19,776 nt of DNA from a bacterium Ga0077546 (GCA_001464165.1 LNEX01000554.1:1-19776), one strand, 5' to 3'. Shown: positions 8,870 to 17,267, counted from the stretch's first letter. Numbers and translations are program-made. Notes: generated from the letters alone by a model not told the origin.

Positions 8870-11326
8870 TTGACTAGTCAGTGCAAAAAATGCGGCAAGT
8901 CTCTAGTCAACACTCGTGCTGGCTCGTTTACGTCGTATTTGTTTCAGCAGAATTATTGTCAATGTAATAACGGCAAGTCTAGTGGGAAAAGCAAGTCCGG
9001 CGCCCAAAGTAGCTCGGCTGATAAAGCTAGGTCCACCCGCATCCAGTCTCGTCGAACCGAGTCAACTGCAAGCCTTGTCTGCACCGGCTGCGGCAAGTCA
9101 GTAGCAAAGAAACGAGCTGGTTCATTCACTTCGTTTCTCTTTCAAGAATTGCGCTGCCAATGTGCTCAGCCAGCTCTACCAAAGAAAGAGCGATTAGCGC
9201 GCACAAATACTCAAGTGCGGCGGCAGGCCATGGCTGAGAAGCGTGGGTATACCGATAGCTTTAAGGCCAATGCCGACTCAGGTCGAATGTTGCCTCAGGC
9301 TGACTTCTCGCCAGGCACCGTTATTGGTGGCGCCTTTAAGATCGTTTCAGTAATTGGCGAAGGCGGTATGGGCATTGTCTATCTGGCTCAGCACCTGAGT
9401 CTTAACCGACCGTATGCTCTGAAGGTTTTGTCACCAAGTATTGTCAGCGAGCAAAGTTGGTTGCGTTTCAAGGCCGAAGCAAAGACTCTTTCAGTTCTAA
9501 GTCACCCTGGCCTGGTCAAAGTTTATGATCTAGGCATTCACGAAAACACAGTACCTTACTACTCTATGGACTATCTTGAGGGTGAGACCTTAGAAGACTT
9601 GCTTGTGCGCAAAGGTCCGCAAGAATTTGAATTTACTATTTCAGTATTTCTCGCTGTCTTAGATGCCCTAGCCTATGCTCATCGAAACAATGTCGTTCAT
9701 CGCGACATCAAGCCAGCCAATATATTCATATGCCAAAATCATGAAATTAAAATACTCGATTTTGGCATATCCAAGCTTGTGGGCGATAAACATAGCCAGC
9801 ACAAGCAAGAGCTTACAGCCGTGGGAGAAGTCTTTGGCAGCCCCTATTACATGAGCCCAGAGCAGTGCCTGGGTGAACAGATAGACAACCGCTCAGACAT
9901 CTATTCAGTGGGCTGCACACTATTTGAGGCATTAACCGGCTATGTGCCTTTCGAAAGTGCTAACTCACTTGAAATAGCCATGCTGCATGAAGAGGGCGAT
10001 ATACCCCTGTTATCTGATGTCTGCGATATTACCTTCCCGCCTTCGCTTGATGTAGTGATTGAGAAGTGTCTAGCCAAGCTGCCCCAAGACCGCTATCAGT
10101 CGGCTAAAGAGATGGCGATAGATTTGACCCGCATAAGCGACGGCAAGAGCTTAGAGGCTTATGCCGGGGCGGCGACTGCAGCGGCGAGAAGTAATAGAAA
10201 TAATAGAAGCGATTCAGGGGGTGACCAAGTCGATTCTAGCGGGCTCTCTGGTCACACAGGGCTCACGGGGCAAGGTTTGATCGGCTATGGGCTTGTGGCG
10301 TTAGCAGCTTTTAGCTTAATTGGCGTCGCAGTCTTTGTCATTGTTTTTCAGCCGATTGCGCCGAAGGGCCAGCCGGTAGTGAACAAAACTGTAATGACCG
10401 TTGCTGAAAGAAACTTGCCGCGCATGACAGATGTGGCCGAGGAGCTGACGGGAAAAGATGAAACCGCTGTCGACAAAGAGGTCAAAGCTTTCTTTGCCAA
10501 GCCATTCAAGTACTACTCGCACATTGTCACAAAGAACGGCGAAGAGTATAGGGTGTTCACTTTTCCTTCTGGTGTTTCGCTTGGTAGGATGCAATGCACT
10601 ATGGGTTTTGGCAAAGTCACACATGAAGCTACCGGTACGGTTACTGTGCCGACCAAAATGAGGGTGACTTTGAATGGCAATGCCCTGTTGCAGTTCCAAC
10701 CAAAGCTTTTAAGCTATTTTCGCAGCGACGACTTGAAGTCACTTGTTCTCTCGACAGAGCCAACACGAGTTGATCTTATGTTGGCTGAAATTTCTCGATT
10801 GACAGCGCTAGAATCTCTTAAACTGCAACGTATGTTGCTGACTGAAAAAAGTACTAGCTACCTTAATCGATTGACTAAACTCGAATCACTGACTTTTAAC
10901 GAGTGCCAGATAGAGCCTAAGATATTTAGTCAGTTGTTGCCTGTGACTAGGGTGCAGAGCTTGGCCTTCGACGGTGGTCCTAAGATTTCACCACAACTAA
11001 AGGTGATAGCTAGAAACCGGCGTTTGACCGCACTAACAATTCGTTCTGCCGTTTTATCGAAAGCCGATCTTAAGGCTCTTGCCTCAATCAGTTCACTGGA
11101 AACACTATGTCTAAGATATTGTTCAGTCACTAACGATGACTTGAAAGCGCTGACTGCATTGAGCAATTTGCGAGATCTAAACATCGGTTTCACCAATGTC
11201 GATAGAAATTGTATTGAGTCACTGGTCAAGTTTCGTAAGCTAGAAAGACTAGTTGTTTCCGGATTGTTGCCTGCCGATCAGAAGCGCTTACAGAGTGCTC
11301 TGCCTAATCTTCGCTTGTTTGAGTGA
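8870..11326 (+). CDS. membrane Ser/Thr kinase with twin Cys motifs and exported LRR domain (kinase 2)
   Basis: An 818-residue paralogue of kinase 1. The start is TTG, supported by GAGG at 8858-8861, eight bases upstream. Residues 5-32 and 71-98 are two copies of a motif, C-x2-C-G-K-S, then R-A-G-S-F-T-S-x-L-F-Q, then C-x-C, joined by a Ser/Lys-rich linker; each has four Cys suited to one zinc. Residues 156-425 are the kinase: G163-E-G-G-M-G, Lys185, H277-R-D-I-K-P-A-N with Asp279, D297-F-G and Y-M-S-P-E331, so catalysis should be intact. A low-complexity stretch leads to one transmembrane helix (471-493). Outside lies the shared module (561-630), then irregular LRRs to the end, with the same L-x-x-L-x-L spacing as kinase 1. 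It is likely a receptor kinase whose cytoplasmic Cys motifs add a docking or redox/metal input. Ligand and substrates are unknown. Confidence 0.9.
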   Translation: MTSQCKKCGKSLVNTRAGSFTSYLFQQNYCQCNNGKSSGKSKSGAQSSSADKARSTRIQSRRTESTASLVCTGCGKSVAKKRAGSFTSFLFQELRCQCAQPALPKKERLARTNTQVRRQAMAEKRGYTDSFKANADSGRMLPQADFSPGTVIGGAFKIVSVIGEGGMGIVYLAQHLSLNRPYALKVLSPSIVSEQSWLRFKAEAKTLSVLSHPGLVKVYDLGIHENTVPYYSMDYLEGETLEDLLVRKGPQEFEFTISVFLAVLDALAYAHRNNVVHRDIKPANIFICQNHEIKILDFGISKLVGDKHSQHKQELTAVGEVFGSPYYMSPEQCLGEQIDNRSDIYSVGCTLFEALTGYVPFESANSLEIAMLHEEGDIPLLSDVCDITFPPSLDVVIEKCLAKLPQDRYQSAKEMAIDLTRISDGKSLEAYAGAATAAARSNRNNRSDSGGDQVDSSGLSGHTGLTGQGLIGYGLVALAAFSLIGVAVFVIVFQPIAPKGQPVVNKTVMTVAERNLPRMTDVAEELTGKDETAVDKEVKAFFAKPFKYYSHIVTKNGEEYRVFTFPSGVSLGRMQCTMGFGKVTHEATGTVTVPTKMRVTLNGNALLQFQPKLLSYFRSDDLKSLVLSTEPTRVDLMLAEISRLTALESLKLQRMLLTEKSTSYLNRLTKLESLTFNECQIEPKIFSQLLPVTRVQSLAFDGGPKISPQLKVIARNRRLTALTIRSAVLSKADLKALASISSLETLCLRYCSVTNDDLKALTALSNLRDLNIGFTNVDRNCIESLVKFRKLERLVVSGLLPADQKRLQSALPNLRLFE

Positions 11327-11388
11327 TGGGAGCTAAAAATGCAAGATAGAGATGGAAGCTAGGGATAAAACGAGGGAACAAGTAAGAC

Positions 11389-12933
11389 CTATTCCCACTC
11401 TTCCTGACTCTTGTGCTCGACTGTTTTCTCTAGTCGAGAAACAAAGTTATTAAGGCCAGCTGGTTGATTAGAAATCTTGTTCATTATTTTTCCCGACGCC
11501 AGCGCTACTTTTACTGCTGAGAGCTTTGGTCTGGTGAATAGAAGTTTTAAGCCCAGCCCAGTGCGGTAACGCATTGATAGGCTCTCGCCAAAGGCATGCA
11601 TATGGCCGTGATAGCTTTTGACGAATTGCACCACGTCGTGTGTGAGTTTTTCTGGTGCTTTCTTGTAAATGGCATCGTGTTTGCGAAGCTGGTGTCGTTC
11701 TTGGGCAATCGCGTAAGTTCTCACCGCTTCTTTAGCAATAACGCCGCAGGCATATTGGTTTAGTGCGGCTTGTCGGGCGGCCTTGCCCGCTTCAAGGCGC
11801 TTGCCGTCATCAGATAGCATTGCGATTATAGCCTCGGCCAGAGCCGTAGCATCAGCTTTCGGTACGTGCAGGCCGGTAACATTGGGCTCGATATATTCTG
11901 GTGTACCTCCGGCGGTACTACCGATTACAGGCTTGCCGCTAGCTAGTGCTTCAAGCACTGTGTATGGTGCATTGTCAAATAGTGACGGTACTGTGCAGAC
12001 GTCGGCGAGACGGTAATATTCAGGCATTTGTGCCAAGGGGATATGGCTGACAAAATGCACTTTGTCTAAGCAGGAATTTTTGAGCAAAAACTCTTTGAGT
12101 GATTTTAAAACAGAGGTTTTGCCAGCACCGGTATTGGTATCAGCACCAACGACAATGAAGCGTGCTTCGGGTACGACCTTTACTACTTGTGGCACGGCTT
12201 GAATCAGATACTTAATGCCTTTGCGCTCTTCTAGTCGTCCGGCAAAGTAAACCAGTTTGCTTCCTGATTTTGCATTGAAAGGGTTTTCGAGTTCTGCAGT
12301 CTTACCTTCTGGTGAAAACTTTTCTGTATCAACTGGATTTCTGACAATTTGAATTTGTCCTAAAGCGACCCCAGTCTCTTGGGCTACGTACTCAGCTAGA
12401 TTGATGCTGGGTGAAGAAAGTAGGTCGGCTTCAGACATTGCTAGTCTTTCAAGAGATGACACTATGAAACTATCAAAATCGTTTTTGATGTTGTGGTAGC
12501 CTTCGGCAACAAATTTTGAATAGGGAGTGTGCAGGCGAATCACGAGGGGCGCAATTCGAGTAATTGCTAAGAAAATTCCCTCAGCTAAATGATCTGGTGC
12601 CTCAACGGCATCGAAAGGCTGAGCTGAGTGTAGCTCCAAAAACTTTTTCCACATCGGCAAAGCCGCACGCAAGACGTGATGAGTATTTGGTTGGGTAACG
12701 TTGAGAAGAGCAGCTAGGCGTAATGAATCGGCCCAAACAACGCGGTGAACGTGCACTTGATCGTCTTTGATCATCTCTGGATTTGGCCCAGTAACAGATT
12801 TTTTCGTCAGGCAAACCACGTGTACATCGTGGCCCTGTCGGGCTAATTCGCGGCAGAGCTGATAGGTGTATGCACCGATGCCGCCCCAACCTGTGTCAGG
12901 TGGGTATTCGCGAGAGATGAAACAAATTCTCAT
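11389..12933 (-). CDS. GT4-family glycosyltransferase
   Basis: A GT-B fold retaining glycosyltransferase using a nucleotide sugar, predicted cytosolic or membrane-associated. The N-domain opens with M-R-I-C-F-I-S-R-E-Y-P-P-D-T-G-W-G-G-I-G, the glycine-rich acceptor-site loop of GT4 enzymes. The C-domain has V-Y-F-A-G-R-L-E-E-R-K-G-I-K-Y-L and the donor-site E-x7-E motif region in F-D-N-A-P-Y-T-V-L-E-A-L-A-S-G-K-P-V-I. The start is the ATG at 12933: GGAGGG at 12938-12943 sits four bases upstream, whereas the further TTG at 12945 would overlap that site. It is the last gene of the rml operon, 50 bp after rmlC, and probably adds a sugar to the glycan. About 110 residues beyond the GT-B core form a basic C-terminal tail that I do not recognise. 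Donor and acceptor are unknown. Confidence 0.88.
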   Translation of the reverse strand: MRICFISREYPPDTGWGGIGAYTYQLCRELARQGHDVHVVCLTKKSVTGPNPEMIKDDQVHVHRVVWADSLRLAALLNVTQPNTHHVLRAALPMWKKFLELHSAQPFDAVEAPDHLAEGIFLAITRIAPLVIRLHTPYSKFVAEGYHNIKNDFDSFIVSSLERLAMSEADLLSSPSINLAEYVAQETGVALGQIQIVRNPVDTEKFSPEGKTAELENPFNAKSGSKLVYFAGRLEERKGIKYLIQAVPQVVKVVPEARFIVVGADTNTGAGKTSVLKSLKEFLLKNSCLDKVHFVSHIPLAQMPEYYRLADVCTVPSLFDNAPYTVLEALASGKPVIGSTAGGTPEYIEPNVTGLHVPKADATALAEAIIAMLSDDGKRLEAGKAARQAALNQYACGVIAKEAVRTYAIAQERHQLRKHDAIYKKAPEKLTHDVVQFVKSYHGHMHAFGESLSMRYRTGLGLKLLFTRPKLSAVKVALASGKIMNKISNQPAGLNNFVSRLEKTVEHKSQEEWE

Positions 12934-12976
12934 GCATCCCTCCAATTTATATTCATGTTTTCAGAATCATATTTTT

Positions 12977-12995
12977 AAAGGCTTTAGCCTTTTTT
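12977..12995 (+). other. stem-loop with T-run, overlapping the rmlC stop codon
   Basis: AAAGGC and GCCTTT pair around a TTTA loop, and on the + strand a six-T run ends the structure. On the - strand, where the genes are read, only three T follow, so it would be a poor terminator for the operon but a plausible one for antisense transcription. It could also be an intercistronic RNA hairpin between rmlC and the GT4 gene. Confidence 0.35.
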
Positions 12996-13544
12996 GATTG
13001 TCCAGAAATCTTCGCCAAGAATGTCCCATGGCAGTCTTCTTTCATCAGGCTCGTTAGCATCAAAGCACTGATTGACGAAGTAGATCATATTGGCTGGGTT
13101 TTGGAAAACATTGGCCAGGCCGTGAGCAACGCCACGCGGAATGTAAAGGGCTTGGGCCCGACCTGAACCAAGTATGAAACGCATGCTTTGGTTGTAGGTC
13201 GGTGATTCTTTGCGAGCGTCAAATAGACCAATTAGAAGTCTGTCGTAAGGCATTACGAACCAAACATCTTCTTGGTTGTAGTGCAGGTGAAAAGCTTTGA
13301 TTGTGCCGGGTAACATTTGCGAGTAAGTGGTCTGTCGCACTTTGAACTCAGGCAAAATTTGCAAACAGCCGTTCTCGTCCAAACGCACTATTTCAGCCAG
13401 TGAGCCACCATCGTCGTAGAACATGGGTAAGTTGATAATTTGAACACCGTCAATGACGGTTTTCTTTGAATAGTCTTGAACAGACAATTCTTTTTTGTAC
13501 TCTTGGCCGATTGCTTCTGGTGATAGTGGTTTCAAAATAGTCAT
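12984..13544 (-). CDS. rmlC: dTDP-4-dehydrorhamnose 3,5-epimerase-like protein
   Basis: A RmlC-type cupin enzyme that epimerises C3 and C5 of dTDP-4-keto-6-deoxyglucose on the way to dTDP-L-rhamnose. Visible family features: I-K-A-F-H-L-H-Y-N-Q-E-D-V-W, holding the catalytic His region; Y-I-P-R-G-V-A-H-G-L-A-N-V, the cupin metal/sugar region; and A-N-E-P-D-E-R-R-L-P-W-D near the end, matching the family's D-E-R-x-x-x-W-D. At about 186 residues it has the usual length. The sequence around the active site is divergent from enterobacterial RmlC, so a related sugar epimerase is possible, but the rmlA-B-D neighbours favour rhamnose. The start is uncertain: ATG at 13544 or GTG at 13556 in the same frame; neither has a clear ribosome binding site. 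It is separated from rmlD by about 100 bases. Confidence 0.85.
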   Translation of the reverse strand: MTILKPLSPEAIGQEYKKELSVQDYSKKTVIDGVQIINLPMFYDDGGSLAEIVRLDENGCLQILPEFKVRQTTYSQMLPGTIKAFHLHYNQEDVWFVMPYDRLLIGLFDARKESPTYNQSMRFILGSGRAQALYIPRGVAHGLANVFQNPANMIYFVNQCFDANEPDERRLPWDILGEDFWTIKKG

Positions 13545-13622
13545 TAATTGAGGCACGTTTTTGAGGTGTTTCTATGGTTGGTTTGTAGTTACTAGTACTG
13601 ATGCACTTAAGAATAACAGATT

Positions 13623-13640
13623 TGAGCCCAGATTGGCTCA
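13623..13640 (-). other. small inverted repeat between rmlD and rmlC
   Basis: TGAGCC and GGCTCA form a 6-bp stem around a CAGATT loop, just after the rmlD stop on the - strand. No T-run follows in the direction of the operon, so it is more likely an intercistronic hairpin than a terminator. Weak evidence. Confidence 0.25.
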
Positions 13641-13643
13641 GTC

Positions 13644-14484
13644 TCAGGCTGTGGCCTTAACGCTTCTCATTTTCAGGTAGTCGTGCAAGGCCTCTTGCCA
13701 TGGTGTCAGAGGCCGCCCTAATGCCTCTATCAAGTCGCTTTTGTCGAGGGTTGAGTAGGCTGGCCTCGGCGCTGGTCTTGGCATGTCTTTGGTTTCTATG
13801 GGCAAGACTTCGACTCTTTTGCCTTTGCCTTCTAGGTCCTTGACTATCTCGCGAGCAAAATCAAACCAACTGGTCGCGCCGTCATCAGTGGCGTGGTAGA
13901 TGCCATAGCGCTTTGTTACGATTAGGTCGGCAATGATTTCTGAAAGAGTGGCAGTGCTAGTTGGCGAACCAACCTGATCGGCTACAACTTTAATTTGGTC
14001 ACGTTCTTCGGCAAGTTTGTAGATGGTGTCGACAAAATTGCGTCCATAGGGGCCATAGAGCCAGCTCGTGCGCACAATATAGTAGTTCTTGCAGTGCTTT
14101 TGAACAGCTAATTCACCGGCCAGTTTCGACTTACCGTAGACAGAAAGTGGCGCAGTGGGGTCGCTGGTTTTGTAGGGCATCTTATTGCTGCCATCAAAAA
14201 CATAGTCAGTGCTGACAAAAAGCATAGGAATATTGAGCTTGCCAGCAGCTATTGCTACGTTTTCGGTGCCGCGCTCGTTAATGGCAAAGGCCACTTCTTT
14301 TTCTGTTTCGGCTTGATCTACTTGAGTGTAAGCGGCGCAGTGCACAATCAGATCAGGGCGCTGTTCTTCTACAACTTGGTTAACCAAGTCGCAGTCGGTA
14401 ATGTCTAAGTCTTCTTTGCCATAGGCAGCTACGTCGTGGCCGCGCTTAGCTAAGGCCACCAGCCCCGGTGACAAGCAATTTCAT
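13644..14484 (-). CDS. rmlD: dTDP-4-dehydrorhamnose reductase, N-terminal loop disrupted
   Basis: An SDR-family enzyme performing the last step of dTDP-L-rhamnose synthesis. Most of the protein is clear: D-I-T-D, H-C-A-A-Y-T-Q-V-D-Q-A-E, S-T-D-Y-V-F-D-G, catalytic Y-G-K-S-K (YxxxK), T-S-W-L-Y-G, and D-Q-V-G-S-P-T. The natural start is the ATG at 14484, overlapping the rmlB stop as ATGA, and reads M-K-L-L-V-T-G-A-G-G before running into a stop at 14446. The rest of the enzyme continues in another frame (L-V-A-L-A-K-R-G-H). Only 40 bases separate the start codon from the R-G-H codons, where relatives have about 63, so roughly 20-23 bases of the G-x-x-G-x-x-G dinucleotide loop are missing near 14456-14466. 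If real, the gene makes no normal enzyme. Confidence 0.85.
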
Positions 14485-15418
14485 TTGTTGGCTACCAGCT
14501 CTTTTTTCGCCGCTACATCAGAACTATGTGGCTTGGTTACAGCTTTGACCCAGGCTGTGTTTGATGTGTACCATTTTAGCGTTTGATGAATACCAGTTTC
14601 GAATGTGTGTTTTGGTTTCCATCCAAGCTCTTTTTGAATCTTAGAAGAGTCAATGGCATAGCGGCGGTCATGACCAAGGCGATCTTGCACATAGTTGATC
14701 ATATCTTCACCCTTGCCTAGCTCTTTTAGAACCAGCTTAGTGATTTGCATATTGGTGCGTTCGTTGTTGCCACCAACGTTATAAACCTCGCCTGGTTGGC
14801 CTTTGTGGAAGGCCAGATCAATAGCGCTGCAATGATCTTCAACGTGCAGCCAATCGCGCACATTGAGGCCGTCGCCGTAGACAGGCACTTTAATGCCGTT
14901 AAGTAAGTTTGTGATGAATAGGGGCTATTGGGGGCCAGTGGTGTTTCTTCAGTGAAGAGACCGGTTGGTCCAAGCGAACCATATACTTCATCAGTTGAAA
15001 CTTGGGTATAGCGAATCTTGTAGTCTTCTGGTTTAAATGGCATTTGGGCGCCATCTTTGCGGCCATACTTGAGAGTGGCTTCCAGTAAGACTTGTGTTCC
15101 TAGTGTGTTCGACTTAACGAAGACACTAGAGTCTTCAATAGAGCGGTCAACGTGGCTTTCCGCTGCTAAGTTGATAATGCCGTCGATTGGTCCAAACTTC
15201 TTGCCAGAGACAATTTCATCTACCAATGTGGCATCTTCAACACGGCCCACAACTAGTTTGTATTTCGGATTTTGGGCAACGTCTTCGAGGTTTTCTCTGT
15301 GACCGGCGTAGGTTTCAGCATCAAGGTTGATGATTTCGTATTCAGGATAGGTCTTAAGCAAGTGGCGTACCAGGTTGCTACCAATGAATCCTAAGCCGCC
15401 GGTGATCAGAAGTCTCAT
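14481..15418 (-). pseudogene. rmlB: dTDP-glucose 4,6-dehydratase with internal deletion
   Basis: The second enzyme of dTDP-L-rhamnose synthesis (dTDP-glucose to the 4-keto-6-deoxy sugar). The N-terminal part is normal: G-G-L-G-F-I-G-S-N, D-A-E-T-Y-A-G, A-A-E-S-H-V-D-R-S-I and V-S-T-D-E-V-Y-G. It reads through L-A-P-N-S-P-Y-S, then shifts frame at about 14911-14922. The C-terminal part, from L-F-I-T-N-L-L-N-G-I-K-V-P-V-Y-G-D-G, through R-D-W-L-H-V-E-D-H, to the stop, is normal in another frame. Family members have about 43 residues between these points, including the Lys of YxxxK and the N-N-Y-G-P-Y segment, so about 130 bases are missing. The start is ATG 15418, with GAGG at 15428-15431; an in-frame TTG at 15433 is less likely. 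As it stands the product cannot be active. Confidence 0.88.
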
Positions 15419-15445
15419 GGACAATTTCCTCAAAACATGACTATG

Positions 15446-15466
15446 CCTAGATTTTCTCTCTCTAGG
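15446..15466 (-). other. inverted repeat upstream of rmlB
   Basis: CCTAGA and TCTAGG form a perfect 6-bp inverted repeat around a nine-base pyrimidine-rich spacer, within the 144-bp gap between rmlA and rmlB. It may be a leader hairpin or operator. No clear promoter was found beside it. Confidence 0.3.
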
Positions 15467-15562
15467 CCACTTTGGATCAAGCCAACCCCTTTCATATTAG
15501 GGCTCGGGCGTATGAATATTGTTTTATCTGGGCTGCGAAGTGTTAACTAGTCAACTTCTTCC

Positions 15563-16636
15563 TTAGACTACTTCTACCTTAGAATCGTCGCCCAGCATAA
15601 GCCTGAAAGCCTGAGGCTTGCCGGTGGAACGGGTTAGCTCAACACCAACGCCAATCAAGCTGTCGGCTATGCGGCCATGAAAATCTAATATCTGTGCTTT
15701 CTCTCTCAAAATGCTGTGTTCAATTTCGGCATGGCTTACTCGAGCGCCATCACCAATTGACGTAAAGGGCCCCACATAGGTGTGCTCAAGCACGCAATCT
15801 TCACCAATAACTGCTGGCCCGCGCACTGTGCAGTTGACTAGTTTGCTACCTTTGCCGATGTGCACGCGACCTGAAACTCTCGAATCATCATCAATTGTGC
15901 CCAGCATCGCGACATCGGTCATCTCGTCTAGCACTACGCGATTGGCTTCAAGCATGTCGTCTTTTTTACCGGTATCAAGCCACCAGCTCTGCAAAATGTG
16001 ACTATCGACGCGGTTGCCAGTGCTTATCAATTGTTGAATAGCATCGGTAATTTCAAGCTCACCGCGCTTGCTTGGCTTGATTTGGTCAATGGCGGTGTGA
16101 ATTTTTGGAGTGAATAGATAAACTCCAACCAAGGCCAGGTTCGATTTTGGCTTGGCTGGCTTTTCTTCAAGGCCGCTGATACGGCCGTCTTTATCTAGTA
16201 CAGCGACACCAAATGAACTTGGATTAGCTACTTCTTTCAGTAAGATAAAGGCGTCAGGGCCTTCTTCTTCGAAACGCTTAACTAGTGGGCCTACTCCGTC
16301 TTTAATGAGGTTGTCGCCCAAGTACATGACAAATGGTGAATCACCAAGAAATGGTCGGCCGGTTTTTACTGCGTGGGCCAGTCCCATTGGCTGGTCTTGT
16401 AGGATATATTCGATGCGAATGCCCCAGCGGCTGCCGTCGCCAACGCAGTCCTGCACGTCTTTACCGGTTTCAGGGCTGACGATAATGCCTATTTCTTTGA
16501 TGCCTGCATCAATTAGAGCTTCAACGCCATAGAAGAGAATGGGTTTGTTGGCGACTGGTAAAAGTTGTTTAGCCGCGGTGTGTGTGATTGGCCGCATGCG
16601 TGTGCCTTTGCCGCCACTGAGAATTAAACCTTTCAT
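15563..16636 (-). CDS. rmlA: glucose-1-phosphate thymidylyltransferase, long form
   Basis: Makes dTDP-glucose from dTTP and glucose-1-phosphate, the entry step to dTDP-L-rhamnose. The nucleotidyltransferase signature L-I-L-S-G-G-K-G-T-R-M-R-P is at residues 4-16, followed by Q-L-L-P-V-A-N-K-P-I, Y-L-G-D-N-L, S-G-L-E-E-K-P, G-E-L-E-I-T-D-A-I and W-W-L-D-T-G-K. Residues about 245-345 are left-handed beta-helix hexapeptide repeats (V-H-I-G-K-G; A-V-I-G-E-D; T-S-I-G-D-G), which places it in the long RmlA family (about 355 residues) rather than the 290-residue enterobacterial type. The start is well supported by GAGGGG at 16641-16646, four bases before the ATG. It lies 14 bp after the phosphoglycosyl transferase gene, clearly in the same operon. 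The gene is intact. Confidence 0.92.
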   Translation of the reverse strand: MKGLILSGGKGTRMRPITHTAAKQLLPVANKPILFYGVEALIDAGIKEIGIIVSPETGKDVQDCVGDGSRWGIRIEYILQDQPMGLAHAVKTGRPFLGDSPFVMYLGDNLIKDGVGPLVKRFEEEGPDAFILLKEVANPSSFGVAVLDKDGRISGLEEKPAKPKSNLALVGVYLFTPKIHTAIDQIKPSKRGELEITDAIQQLISTGNRVDSHILQSWWLDTGKKDDMLEANRVVLDEMTDVAMLGTIDDDSRVSGRVHIGKGSKLVNCTVRGPAVIGEDCVLEHTYVGPFTSIGDGARVSHAEIEHSILREKAQILDFHGRIADSLIGVGVELTRSTGKPQAFRLMLGDDSKVEVV

Positions 16637-16650
16637 ACGTCCCCTCTGTT

Positions 16651-17217
16651 TTAATTGACTCCGCGTTTACTGAGAACTGCTCTAAAAGTCATGGCGATGA
16701 TGCGCCAATCGAGCCAGTAGTTCCAGTTGTCGCAATACCATTTATCGGCTGCGACTTTGACATCATCAGGAAGCTCATCACGTCCGTTAACCTGGGCCCA
16801 GCCTGTGATTCCCGGCATAAACTTCAACACACCACTAGCTTCACGTTTAGTGGTTAGGTCGGTTTGATTATACAGAGCTGGCCGCGGCCCCACTAAACTC
16901 ATCTGTCCAAGCACTACGTTAACTAGCTGAGGAAGTTCATCCAGGCTAGTTTTACGCAAAAGCTCACCTACTTTTGTCACAGGGCTCGGCAAGAGCAACA
17001 TCTGGTCTGTGGGAAGGTCTGGCGTTCCTGTGCGCATAGTGCGAAATTTATAAATTTCAAACAATTGGCCGTTTTGGCCTACTCTCTTTTGTTTGAAAAT
17101 AATTGGTCCGCGGCTATCCAGTTTGATTGCCAAGGCTATTGCCAAGAGAACAGGGGCACCCAGGATAAGGGCGACTGAACAAAGGGTAAAATCAGTTAGT
17201 CTCTTGGCAATCATCAT
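16651..17217 (-). CDS. polyprenyl-phosphate sugar phosphotransferase (initiating glycosyltransferase)
   Basis: A bacterial sugar transferase (PF02397 type, monotopic phosphoglycosyl transferase) that moves a sugar-1-phosphate from a nucleotide sugar to undecaprenyl phosphate, starting a surface polysaccharide. An N-terminal hydrophobic membrane helix (residues 10-32) is followed by F-K-Q-K-R-V-G-Q-N-G, Y-K-F-R-T-M-R, S-L-D-E-L-P-Q-L-V-N-V, M-S-L-V-G-P-R-P and P-G-I-T-G-W-A-Q-V-N-G-R, all family hallmarks. The conserved Asp-Glu catalytic pair is in L-D-E-L-P. At 188 residues it is the minimal PglC-like catalytic core without the extra N-terminal membrane domain of WbaP/WcaJ. It is the first gene of the operon; the 94-bp gap upstream is shared with a divergent gene. 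Sugar specificity cannot be read from the sequence. Confidence 0.9.
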   Translation of the reverse strand: MMIAKRLTDFTLCSVALILGAPVLLAIALAIKLDSRGPIIFKQKRVGQNGQLFEIYKFRTMRTGTPDLPTDQMLLLPSPVTKVGELLRKTSLDELPQLVNVVLGQMSLVGPRPALYNQTDLTTKREASGVLKFMPGITGWAQVNGRDELPDDVKVAADKWYCDNWNYWLDWRIIAMTFRAVLSKRGVN

Positions 17218-17244
17218 CTTTAGTAATTTAGATGCTCGCTATTT

Positions 17245-17267
17245 TAGTGCAAAACAATAGTGCAAAA
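17245..17267. repeat. 10-bp direct repeat in divergent intergenic region (candidate operator)
   Basis: TAGTGCAAAA occurs twice, at 17245-17254 and 17258-17267, separated by CAA (period 13). It lies between the divergent polysaccharide operon (start 17217) and the TPR-like gene (start 17312), where promoters for both must sit. Each copy reads as TTTTGCACTA on the - strand and contains a TTGCAC resembling a -35 box. It could be a regulator site; no regulator is identified. Confidence 0.45.

Noticed and set aside
10316..10699. 127-codon open frame on the - strand
   Set aside because: It is antisense to kinase 2 between the membrane helix and the shared module; no start signal and no family features.
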